Assembly: GCA_001630475.1 (NCBI GenBank)
Contig: KV419432.1
Span: 1-64,000 of the forward strand
Length of the DNA: 64,000 nt
Direction: 5' to 3'
Source: Sistotremastrum niveocremeum HHB9708
Lineage: Eukaryota; Basidiomycota; Agaricomycetes; Sistotremastrales; Sistotremastraceae
Each line of letters starts with the position of its first letter. Within the stretch, counting starts at the first letter, position 1. The notes beneath the pieces are model-generated. The model was not told where the DNA came from. It did not search any database and worked only from the letters and a program-made list of their open reading frames with translations. The position numbers were made by a program, and so were the translations under genes. Shown here one piece after another: positions 1 through 9,134 of the stretch.

Positions 1-310
1 CTCAAATGGGTGTTTATGGTGACATATCTGGTATATATTGGTCTCTATATGCATGTACCACATCATATAAGGTGTATATACAGTATATATAATATAATAA
101 TGATTAAAATATTGACATAAGACCTGTTGTGACTGGAAAAAGTGGCCATGACTGGTTGCGCAACTGGTCGCAGCCGTGACCGGTCGCTGGACCGCAACCG
201 CAGTCGCAGTTGCCAGTCACACAAAATTTTGGACGGCAACCGGACCGGCAGTTGCCAGTCGCACCCTCCGGGGGTCAAAAGTCCAGTCGTGACTGGACCT
301 CAGAACACTA
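1..310. mobile_element. hAT-type MITE, family 1 (partial, cut by window edge)
   Basis: Only one end lies in the window. The last bases read GAACACTA, the inverted-repeat end of this family, followed by the putative 8-bp target copy TGTATCGT. The body is built from repeated motifs such as CAACTGG, GACCGGTC and GGTTGC, and then an AT-rich core. It matches the reverse complement of the copy at 3033-3541 over most of its length, so the two lie in opposite orientation around the Plavaka gene. The end of this copy is only 12 bp from the transposase start codon, so it sits in that element's 5' flank. Confidence 0.85.
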
Positions 311-322
311 TGTATCGTTCTA

Positions 323-3300
323 ATGACTGTTGAATGCAGATTCTGCGAAAAGACTTTCACTCACGATGGCTACCTCAAAATGCATCTTAACCAGTTTCTA
401 CCCTGTCGACGTGCACGAGCCCAACTTGAGCAGCGCCGACAAGCACGAGCCCATCTTCAGCGGTCATCGCTCGAGTTCCGTCCTCATCCCGGTGGTCAAC
501 AGCCTCCTCCCGATGTCGAGATGTCCGACACATTCGAGCAAGATCACTTCGAGCCGCCGCGGGAGAATACCCCCGACCTCCCTCCTCCCACCGATCCCAC
601 CGATACCTTTACTGAGAAATTTCCTTCTCATCGACGGGCTGGTGCGAAGCTAGGACCCCATGAATCCGTATACCAACAACAACGGAAAATCATCGAGGAC
701 AGTGATGAAGACTGGGGGTTGTGGGGTCCATTTCAGAATGAGAAGGAGTGGGACATGGCCAAGTGGCTGGCTTCGAGTGGTTTGAGTCACAGAAAAATGA
801 ACAGTTTCCTCAACCTCCCCTCCGTAAGTTTCAAGTTTTAGTATATAGGTTTCGCGAGCTATACTTACCCATCGTTAGATACAGGACCTCGAGCTACCGT
901 TCAGATCTGCGAAGAAGCTATTCAAATCCATCGATTCACTACCTCAAGGTCCTAAATGGGACTCATACGATATCATCATCGAAGGTGACCGCCGCAACGA
1001 GGACGGTATGCTCGAAACCGAAACTGTCGAACTTTACCATCGAGACATTCTCGAGTGTATTGAAGACATTCTCGGAGACCCCAAACTCAAAGAGGCAATG
1101 CACTATGCCCCTACACGCGTATGGAGTGATGCCGAGAAGCAGGAAAGGTTTTATTCGGATATGTGGACTGGCGACTGGTGGTGGGAGACTCAGGTGTGTC
1201 CTATCACTACACAACGAAAAAGCCATCAACTGATCCCCTGTATAAGGAACGTCTTCCTGATGGTTCAACAATCGTCCCGATCATCTTCGCCACCGATAAA
1301 ACAAAGCTTTCGGTGTTCAGCGGTGACAAGGTTGCGTGGCCGGTTTATATGACGATAGGCAATATCAGCAAGGATGTCCGTCGGAAAATTTCGCAGCGTG
1401 CATGGAGGCTCGTAGGATACCTTCCCATCGCGAAGATGGACTGTTTCCAGAATCAAGAAGCTCGTCGCATAAACAACTGGCAACTCTATCATGAGTGCAT
1501 GTCACGAATATGCAAGCCTCTCTATTCCCTAGGCCCCGAGACTCGGGGAGTGCAAATCGGATGCGCCGACGGCTTCGCTCGCCAGTGCTATCCATTTCTT
1601 TCCGTCTTCACCGTTGACCACCCAGAGCGTTGTCTCATTGCGTGCTGCAAAGAGAATTACTGCCCAGAGTGCGAAGTCAAGCCAAACGATCGCGGAGAAC
1701 ACACCCCATCCCCTCCCCGTTCTCGGTCTTCCCTTGAATATATCGACGCTTTCCGCGACAACCCCTACCTCGATCGCGCCGACATCGATCGACTCGGATT
1801 GCGGCTTGTTCTCAAGCCGTTCTGGCGCAATTTGCCAGTTTTCCACGTATATCGGGGCTTTGCCCCCGATATACTCCATCAACTTCACAAAGGCGTGTTT
1901 CACTCTCATCTCGTCGACTGGTGTTGCCGTATACTAGGCGATGAAGAAGTTGACGCGCGATTCAAGAGTCTTCCCCGACACTCATCCCTTCGCCACTTCC
2001 ATAAGGGAATATCAAAAATATCGCAATGGACCGGAAGAGAATTTAAGGAGATGGAGAAGGTCTTTGTTCCCGTCGTGGTAGGGGCCGAAACGGAGGTCGT
2101 CGTGGCTGCTCGCGCGGTCTTGGATTTCATCTACTATGCATCCCTTCCCCAACATTCCACCACCAGCCTTCAAGCTCTCAGCTCGTCACTTTCAGTATTC
2201 CACGACAACAAGGTTATATTTCAAGAGCTCGGCATTCGTGAGCACTTCAACATTCCCAAGTTACATGCAATGATGCACTCCGCCGATCACATCAAACGAT
2301 GGGGCTCGCTCGATGGCTACAACACCGAAACATCCGAAAGATTACATATCGATTTCACAAAGGAACCGTATCGCCATACAAATCGAAAAGACTTCCTTCG
2401 CCAACAGATCAAGATTATGAATCGGCAAGAAGCCATTTATTTCTGGGTCAACTTCGTGGACTGGGTGAAGGACGAGGGCCTCGATCTTGAGGGTTATGAA
2501 AGCGAAGACGACGAGGAAAGCGAAGACGAGGATGAAGACGAAGAAGTTGAGGTGCAGGGAGGTGCGGGCGGCGGCGGCGATGACGACGACGACGACGATG
2601 ATGAGGAGGAGGAGGAGGGCAATGAGAGAGAGGGCGAAGATGTGGTTATGGATGAAAACCGTGGAGGAAGAACGGAGCAGGAAGATGATGATGCTATTCG
2701 AATCGCGTGAGTCCTGTCCTCTCCCTCAAATTTGTTCTCGCATTGAAATCCAGCAGCGGCATCACCTCGACATTTACCTATCCAAAACAACCCTCATATC
2801 CTAACATGGACCTCCGCAAGCTTCAGAAGACCTACAACATCCCCCAATTCCTTCCGACTCTTCTGCAATATCACGCCGCACATCTCAGCTCAAACGACGA
2901 CAACGAGATCGTCCCAGGCGACAAAGATGTATGGAGAGTCTGGAAGCACGTTCGTGCTACACTCCCCGTCGTCGTTGAAGGTCAACGAACTCAGAACACA
3001 GAGCGCATCCGTGCGACTATTGCCGTCAAAGCTAGTGTTCCAAGGTCCAGTCACGACTGGACTTTTGACCTCCGGAGGGTGCGACTGGCAACTGCCAGTC
3101 CGGTTGCCGTCCAAAATTTGGCATGACTGGCAACTGCGACTGCGGTTGCGGTCCAGCGACCGGTCACGGCTGCGACCAGTTGCGCAACCGGTCATGGCCA
3201 CTTTTTCCAGTCACAACTGGTCTTTTATCAATATTTTAATCATTATTGTATTATATATACTGTATATACACCTCATATGATGTGGTACATGCCTATAGAC

Positions 3301-4027
3301 ACCAATATATACTGTATATGTCACTCAAAACTCTCATTTGAGACCCAAAATACCCTCTGGGTACCATGGTTGGGGACCCTTAAGGGTCCTCGGTTGCGAC
3401 CACGGTCACGACCGGTCATGACTGCGGTTGCCGGTTGCCTGATTTTCCAGAAACCTAGGCAACCGGCAACTGCAGTCCGGTCACGGTCCGGTCGCGACTG
3501 CCGGTTGCCACCAGTCACGGCAACTGGACCTTGGAACACTAGTCAAAGCTAGAAGCAAGATTAAGTCAAAACCGGCGCACTTCGACAACGTCCTGGTTCG
3601 AGTCAACGATCGCACTGCGAATCTTTATAGCGTGAAAGGTAATGTCATATTCTCTTGACTTCCTCGTTGTGAGCTTCTCACAACTGCTCTCTCAGGCTAC
3701 CGCGCGGCCAGGGTCCGCTTATTCTTCAAGCTTGACCCTCTGCTCTGGGACGGACCAAAGGAGCAGGAGATGTTAGTTCTCATCCAGTGGTTCTCCCCCT
3801 TCTCCACGAGGGTTGCAGAGAACGTCAACATGTTTCGCCTGAGACTTACCGGAGACTATGAGGTGATTCCGCTAGGGCGCATCCGACAAACTATCCATCT
3901 TGTCCCTGATTTTGGAAGAATGCTCATCAAGAACGCAGGATGGACGCCGGATAATGTATTTTCGAAGTGTGAAGTGTTTTTCCTCAATGACTTGCTTTCG
4001 CGAGAGACTTTCCACACTCTGTCATAG
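323..4027 (+). pseudogene. Plavaka-type DNA transposase gene, interrupted by a MITE
   Basis: Five exons can be read: 323-823, 879-1193, 1247-2706, 2754-3638 (containing the MITE) and 3696-4027, with 47-57 bp GT..AG introns. The N-terminus has a C2H2-like finger (CRFC near residue 4, two His downstream). The core carries blocks I associate with Plavaka transposases of agaricomycetes: TGDWWWE, SGDKVAWPVY, IGNISKDVRR, CLIACCKENYCP, PDILHQLHKGVF and QWTGREFKEM. A strongly acidic Asp/Glu stretch is encoded at about 2500-2700. The last exons encode a conserved-looking tail. A 509-bp MITE plus an 8-bp target copy splits exon 4. Without them the frame runs straight on (..IAVKARSKIK..), so the insertion is the only obvious lesion. 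The element's own terminal repeats were not identified. Confidence 0.85.
3033..3541. mobile_element. hAT-type MITE, family 1, inside the Plavaka gene
   Basis: A 509-bp element with inverted ends TAGTGTTCCAAGGTCCAGT and its complement. It is flanked by perfect 8-bp direct repeats GTCAAAGC at 3025-3032 and 3542-3549. Ends of the form TAGNG plus 8-bp target duplications are the hallmark of hAT elements. There is no coding capacity; the interior is dense in GACCGGTC, GGTTGC and CAACTGG motifs that could serve as subterminal transposase sites, around an AT-rich core. Confidence 0.93.
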
Positions 4028-4194
4028 GTTCATCATAGTTCATTCTTGTGTATTTGAGTAGATATAATTTATTCAATATTTGACTTGTAATATTACGCTC
4101 ATAGTCCATGAAGTTACATGAGATAAGACCTGATTCTTCCAAGCTTGAGTGTACTGTGCTATCGCGAGCTATGGGTCGCTACCGTGCATGAGGC

Positions 4195-4945
4195 TAAGGT
4201 TCGGCACGGTTGCCTATCCGCGGATATGGATATCCGCCGAAAATTCCGGAGGCCCATCCGCCATCCGCGGCTGTGCAACGGCGGATAGCCGAGCATTATC
4301 CCGGATAGCCGAGGATCCCCGGATCATCCGCGGATATTAATATATATATTATTTGTTTTAATCGATATTAATATATATATTATTTACGCTATTTACACTC
4401 GTGTTCCCGCGATCCAACCGTGATCAAACATGATCAAACATGATCAACGAACGACGCGAGGATTGTTTTCGAACTCAGCTCCTCGTCCCCAGCCTCTCGC
4501 CAACACCACCAACCGACCTCAAGCAACCGATAGACCCCCTTCCTCATCGACAACATCGCTCAGCAACCTCAAGACAGTATACACACACTTGGAGAACACT
4601 AGGAGAGGCAGAATTGGGTGGATAGGGGATGGATTGCTGGATGGATTGCTGGATGTAGTGCTGGATGGAGGCTGCAGGCTGTGATATGGTCCGAAAAAAT
4701 AGAATAAAATAATAAATATAATCGAAAATGTATATAAAAGAAATTAAAATAATATATATATATAATATAATACTATATAATATAATTAATATAATAATAT
4801 ATTATCCGGATATCCTCGAAAATCCAGGACCTCCATCCGCCATCCGCGGCTGGCGGTGTCACGGATATCCTGTCACGCGGATATCCTGTCACACGGATAC
4901 ATCCGCGACGGATAGCCGGATGCCGCGTAGCCGTGCTGAACCTTA
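4195..4945. mobile_element. hAT-type MITE, family 2 (751 bp)
   Basis: Ends read TAAGGTTCGGCACGG on the left and, inverted, TAAGGTTCAGCACGG on the right. They are flanked by perfect 8-bp repeats CATGAGGC at 4187-4194 and 4946-4953. Both subterminal regions are packed with ATCCGCGG and GGATATCC motifs. The middle is AT-rich and holds short open frames without recognisable domains, possibly remains of a parent element. Insertion is about 160 bp downstream of the Plavaka stop codon. Confidence 0.9.
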
Positions 4946-4953
4946 CATGAGGC

Positions 4954-5164
4954 AAGTGCTATAGCGGTTACGTGGCATTCACGGCTTGTTCGGGAAGCTT
5001 GGGAGTCGATGCAGATCCGGTATATGGCGATATCCGGCTCTGGTCTAGATCTGGGACCCTACGGAGCGGTTTCGGAATTCTGGGCGCGCGGGAAACTCGG
5101 AGGCCGGTTTCCTGATGCACTCCTATTCGTCTGAGACAACCGTCTTCGTCAATCGAGTTTCAAG
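4954..5164. other. intergenic, nothing recognised
   Basis: Short stretch between the family 2 MITE and the old LTR-element fragment. No coding or structural signal seen. Confidence 0.5.
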
Positions 5165-6230
5165 AGCCGAGAAGTCATCATTTGAGTGACCCGGAGCGAC
5201 CGGAACTTCATATAGAGCTAGTACCATTCGAGAAGCACGTACCATCATCGAGAAAGCCAAGTCGCCACCATTCAACGTTCGAAAACTTCACTTCGTCACG
5301 CGTGACATTCGAACTCCGTGACATCGGATGTCTTCCATCGAGTTACGAGCCAGATTCGACACCTCTTCGAAGTCATTTCATCAGCACATTCCTCCCGCAA
5401 TACATCTCTATCATCGTACCCGCAACCAGCCATTACCCATCATCACCGCACTGAAAATTCACCGAGCCGAGTCCTTACCACCACCGTTCCGTTCATACGA
5501 ACTCTGCACAACGAAGCTGATCGGATCACTGTATCATCGGCTAGGAGCGCCTCCTCAGCATCGTAGCTGTCGTTTTGTTGCACCAGAGTACCCATACCCG
5601 AGCACTGCACCATCTCCCTTCCCCAAAATCCGCCGACGTCAAAATATTCGATCAACATCTTCACTCAGTCGTTTTCGTGCATCGTTGCACATCGAGATTG
5701 GTCGGAGCAGTGTCTCACCAATTAGGAGTCCTTCCTCAGCGATGCCGCTGTTGTATAGTCGCAAGTTCTCGCAACCTCCGATTCGAAGTCATCCTCGAGT
5801 ATCATACCGAAAACCCATATTTCTATTCCTTCCGCCTTCACCACCTTTGATTTATTTCCATTGTTTATTTGTCTGCACCCTTCTTCACCTCCAACCTCTT
5901 TCACTCGCGTATCCTCCGATGAGCGGGGACGCTCATATTTGAGTGACCCGGAGATGTAGGGAATTCTGTTCATCCTCCCCTATTTCCTTCCCCTATTTTC
6001 CTCATGCTCGTTTTCCGCATATCTCGGACATGTGATTATTCTCCTGTCTTTTAGAGCTTCTATGTTTCATGTCCATGCGATACATTGTCTCTCTTTTCAC
6101 TATAAGTACAGCTAGTTTAGAGACTGATCATGTACGTCTCCTGATTCGCCCCAATACATCCCTGGATACATCGCCCCCCTTCGAGCCTGCACATGCGCTA
6201 CGAGACACAGTTGTGATCTCGTTTCCTTCA
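5165..6230 (+). mobile_element. fossil LTR-retrotransposon 3' fragment with LTR at 5955-6230
   Basis: The segment 5955-6230 begins TGTAGGG and ends CCTTCA, a TG..CA layout with short imperfect inverted ends, about 276 bp, and ends exactly where a host DUF6535 remnant resumes. Upstream sequence back to about 5165 contains a diverged direct repeat (about 5455-5690 against 5690-5800) and the motif TTTGAGTGACCCGGAG twice (near 5180 and 5940), the second just before the LTR. I read this as the non-coding 3' part of a Gypsy-like element. It is a fragment without a readable gene and looks old. Family assignment is tentative. Confidence 0.4.
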
Positions 6231-6603
6231 GTACAAGGCAAGGCATGTCGATTCGTCATCGAGAGCTTTCTCGTCATATGGCTGATCGTCTAGCGCTCAT
6301 GTGAGAAACGAAACCATTAATGCTTGTTCAGGAAAAAATATTGCTCACTCTTCAATGCATCTTTCGTCAGAATGTTGAACTTCCTTCCGTGATCTACTAG
6401 TGTGGTCTCCACCTTCTCCATCGTGGCTTTCTGCCCTTCCATCGTCGTGTTCAGCTTTTCTACCACGGCAATGAGCTTGCTGAAATGATCCGCCAATGAA
6501 CGGCTCGTGGACGTGATTAAATCGACATCTTGATTGGAAGGAGCATCTGGTAAGTCCTGGACGTTCGGACTGGGAGAGGTGTCTGTGGGATGTAGGACGT
6601 CCA
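6231..6603 (-). pseudogene. DUF6535 gene remnant, N-terminal part
   Basis: On the minus strand an open frame from about 6603 encodes a heptad-rich helix ending TTLVDHGRKFNILTKDALK, clearly related to exon 1 of the two DUF6535 genes in this window (VDHGTKFDVLIKDALK). After an intron-like gap it continues as DDQPYDEKALDDEST, the first conserved block of exon 2. It then stops at 6230, where the LTR sequence begins. The membrane part of the family is absent. This is a third, truncated member of the family. Confidence 0.7.
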
Positions 6604-7204
6604 TGATGAGGGGAAGAGCGAACGCAGGTACGTTTCGTGATGATCCGATATGAAGGATATTCAGAGCGGACTTTGGATAATGCTCCTTGTGCCTCGCGGT
6701 GGTCAACTTCTCGCCCTGATCTCTCGAGTCTCCCACACACGAAGCGCTCAAATCACTTGTTGTCCCTTCGAATTCGCCTTCATGGCATCATGAGTAATTC
6801 GCGATCAAAAGTTCATTTATCCAGAAATTCAGATAGTGCGCCGTCTCTGCATTGTTGGTACATCAGTCTATCAAAACCCAGCTTCTCAAAGTGCGGAGTA
6901 CCTACGAAGCTTCCCATCCATGGCGCTTTCTTTGCGAACGTTTTCATCTTCATCGCATCGCACGCCGGCGCTTATCAAGCCTCCTCACCCTCGTTCGCAC
7001 GCGAAGACGTATCGCTCCGGCACTCGTACTCGCGTTGATCGCACATTTCCATCCGTTAGTTCTTCGTCGTCTTGCGTTTGACTTCCTGGTCCACCAAACT
7101 CAGTGCCATCGTCTGTAAATTTCTACAATTTATCAGAGCCCTGTCGTCGAGCTTCTGTTCCTTACCTGCTTGACCCTGAATGGCCTCCATCGTAAGGCGC
7201 CAAG
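6604..7204. other. intergenic, no gene recognised
   Basis: Short frames on both strands with biased composition but no domain, start context or intron pattern that I can support. It is probably the former upstream region of the truncated DUF6535 remnant. Confidence 0.4.
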
Positions 7205-7211
7205 AAGGTAG

Positions 7212-7573
7212 TCAAGGGGGGAGTAATTTTTTTTTTTTGGATATCAGGTATTTTTTTTTATTAAGCCCTCGGATTGGTCACCCACCCACAGCTTTTGCCT
7301 ATATTGGGCCCTTATGTCCGCTATACCCGATATCTCCGAGTATTGCCGAGGTTTGCCGAGCTGCCGGCGGAGTTCGAAATGGACTCCGAACCCCCGCCAA
7401 CCTGCAAACAGGCCATCCGATGCCGAGCCGGTCGAATGGGGCCTTTATATTGGGGAATATAGCGTTGTATGAATGCATTGAGCAGTAGGATACGATATTA
7501 TATGACGCTGATAACTATATAACCTGATATATTGAATAAAAAAAAGGGATACTTTTTTTTTATTAAGACCTCG
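7212..7573. repeat. poly-T/TATCAGGT repeat, possible small transposon remnant
   Basis: A T12 tract, the motif ATATCAGGT, a T9 tract and TTAAGCCCTCGG occur in order near 7215-7272. The reverse complement near 47020-47080 holds the same order. An inverted TATCAGGT lies near 7522, and a second T9-ATTAAGACCTCG lies at about 7552-7573. The interior has inverted GGGCCCTTAT-like motifs. It looks like a short interspersed repeat with inverted ends, but precise limits and class cannot be set. Confidence 0.45.
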
Positions 7574-7577
7574 TTCA

Positions 7578-8093
7578 TAGAGTTTGAAAGTCCAGTCCAC
7601 GTGACTGCAGGCAACCGAAGGTCGTGGTGGGGTTGTGACTGGACTGCAGTTGCCGGTCATCTGGATTTCTGAAAATCAGGCAACTGGCAACTGCAGTCAT
7701 GACCAGTTGCAACCGTGGTCGCAACCAAGGACCCTTAAGGGCCCTGGTAAAGGGTATACCCAGGGTATTTTGAGTGTTAAGTGACCATTTATGGCCATGT
7801 ATTCACCATATATTGCACTATATAGTGTTCCTATGTATCAATACACACTAAATGACCACCAATAAGACCCAAAAACAATATATAATTGATTAAAATAATG
7901 TTTTACCCCAGTCATGACCTCAGTTACTGGCCATGACTGGTCAGGCAACTGGTCTTTTTATGACTGGTTGCTGGACCCTGCAACCGGTTGCAGTTGCCAG
8001 TCATGCAAAATTTTGACAGGCAACCGGACCGGCAGTTACCAGTCACGGGCAAAAAGTGAAAAAGTCCAGTCACAACCGGACTTTCAAACTCTA
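7578..8093. mobile_element. hAT-type MITE, family 1 (516 bp)
   Basis: Inverted ends TAGAGTTTGAAAGTCCAGT and complement, perfect 8-bp target duplication CTCGTTCA at 7570-7577 and 8094-8101. The interior shares the CAACTGG/GGTTGC/GACCGG repeat grammar and AT-rich core of the copies at 3033 and 31342. It inserted at the edge of the poly-T repeat. Confidence 0.93.
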
Positions 8094-8335
8094 CTCGTTC
8101 AGCTACCCACCACACCTACCTGATATCTCGGGATTTGCCGGTGAAGCACCCTTGAAGGTAGTGCATGCACCATGGCATCAGAGCTGCATCACTTCCCAGT
8201 TCGGCCCTCTCAAAGGTCTGTAAGATCTTCTGATCAGCGGCACGAAGATATAAACAGTCATTCTTACTCATTATCTGCGCAAGTTGACTGGAACAGCGTC
8301 ATTATGCCGCAATAAACCAGGCGGAGCGACGAATG

Positions 8336-8434
8336 CATCAGGAAAAATTAGAGCTCCTATTTCAACTCTGGAGTCTTTTTGAGTACTCTAGAGTACTCCA
8401 GAGTTGAAATAGGAGCTCTAATTTTTTCTGATGA
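8336..8434. repeat. 99-bp near-perfect palindrome
   Basis: Arms of about 39 bp beginning CATCAGGAAAAATTAGAGC on the left and, inverted, CATCAGAAAAAATTAGAGC on the right, with one mismatch seen. They enclose a loop of about 20 bp that is itself rich in AGTACTC. The sequence would extrude a long hairpin. It lies between MITE family 1 and the laccase gene's 3' side. It could be a foldback mini-transposon, but no flanking duplication is clear. Confidence 0.85.
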
Positions 8435-9134
8435 CTGGTAATGGATTTGAAACTCCGCCACCCCTCGTCCTTCTCCGGTGCTTGCCCAGGGGAACCCATT
8501 TACGGCCTACGTCAACCATCCAGCATGCAAGTGGCGAGAAAATGCGGTGGTATATACGCCTGAAAGGTTGCAGTACTCCGGGACCGGTGCGCGGAGCTAG
8601 CTTCTTTGATTCTCCCGCATTTTCATTATCTGGTGCAGCTGCATGCATCGTATGCTGGTGTATCTTCGACTTGACCGATTATCGCCCTTGCGATCCCGAA
8701 TTCATCCCGCTTCAAGTGTCCGATGTCTCTATCAGTGACCTCCTACTCTTATCTGGAATCTCCTCGTCAAGACACGCTCTTCATACGCTGCCTACGTGGC
8801 ATTATCTGTGTCAATTCGATTCGCCGCCCTGCTTTGTTTGTGATCGCAAAGACTCTTGATATGGAAGCCGGTCTGTCCCGCTTGCGTATAAGATGGTGCC
8901 AATCACGTCGAGTCAACGTAGACAACCGCTACGCGATTCTGGCGACTGGAAACTTGACCGCTTCCTCTCTCGGGTGTGATTCTGGACTGGTCAATATTAT
9001 GATCAAGGGTTCTCTGCACAAAAGTCTTTGACCTGGCGAATGCAACCTGAACGGAAGCGGATGGGGCCGCAGACATGATCAACAAATCGGAGTGGATTAG
9101 ATTACAAGGCGAAGTGAATAAATTGGCGCTAGTC
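8435..9134. other. intergenic, downstream of laccase gene
   Basis: A plus-strand open frame of about 140 codons (8431-8859) exists but shows no domain and no convincing start. The rest is presumably 3' UTR and terminator of the laccase gene. Nothing else recognised. Confidence 0.4.

Noticed and set aside
2494-2790. Minus-strand poly-Ser frame
   Set aside because: Antisense reading of the GAT/GAG acidic stretch of the Plavaka gene.
3595-3610. GGTTCGAGTC resembling a tRNA B-box
   Set aside because: It lies in a Plavaka transposase exon and has no cloverleaf around it.
5955-6230. Solo LTR with its own target duplication
   Set aside because: The bases on either side do not match as a short direct repeat; the left side looks like element interior.
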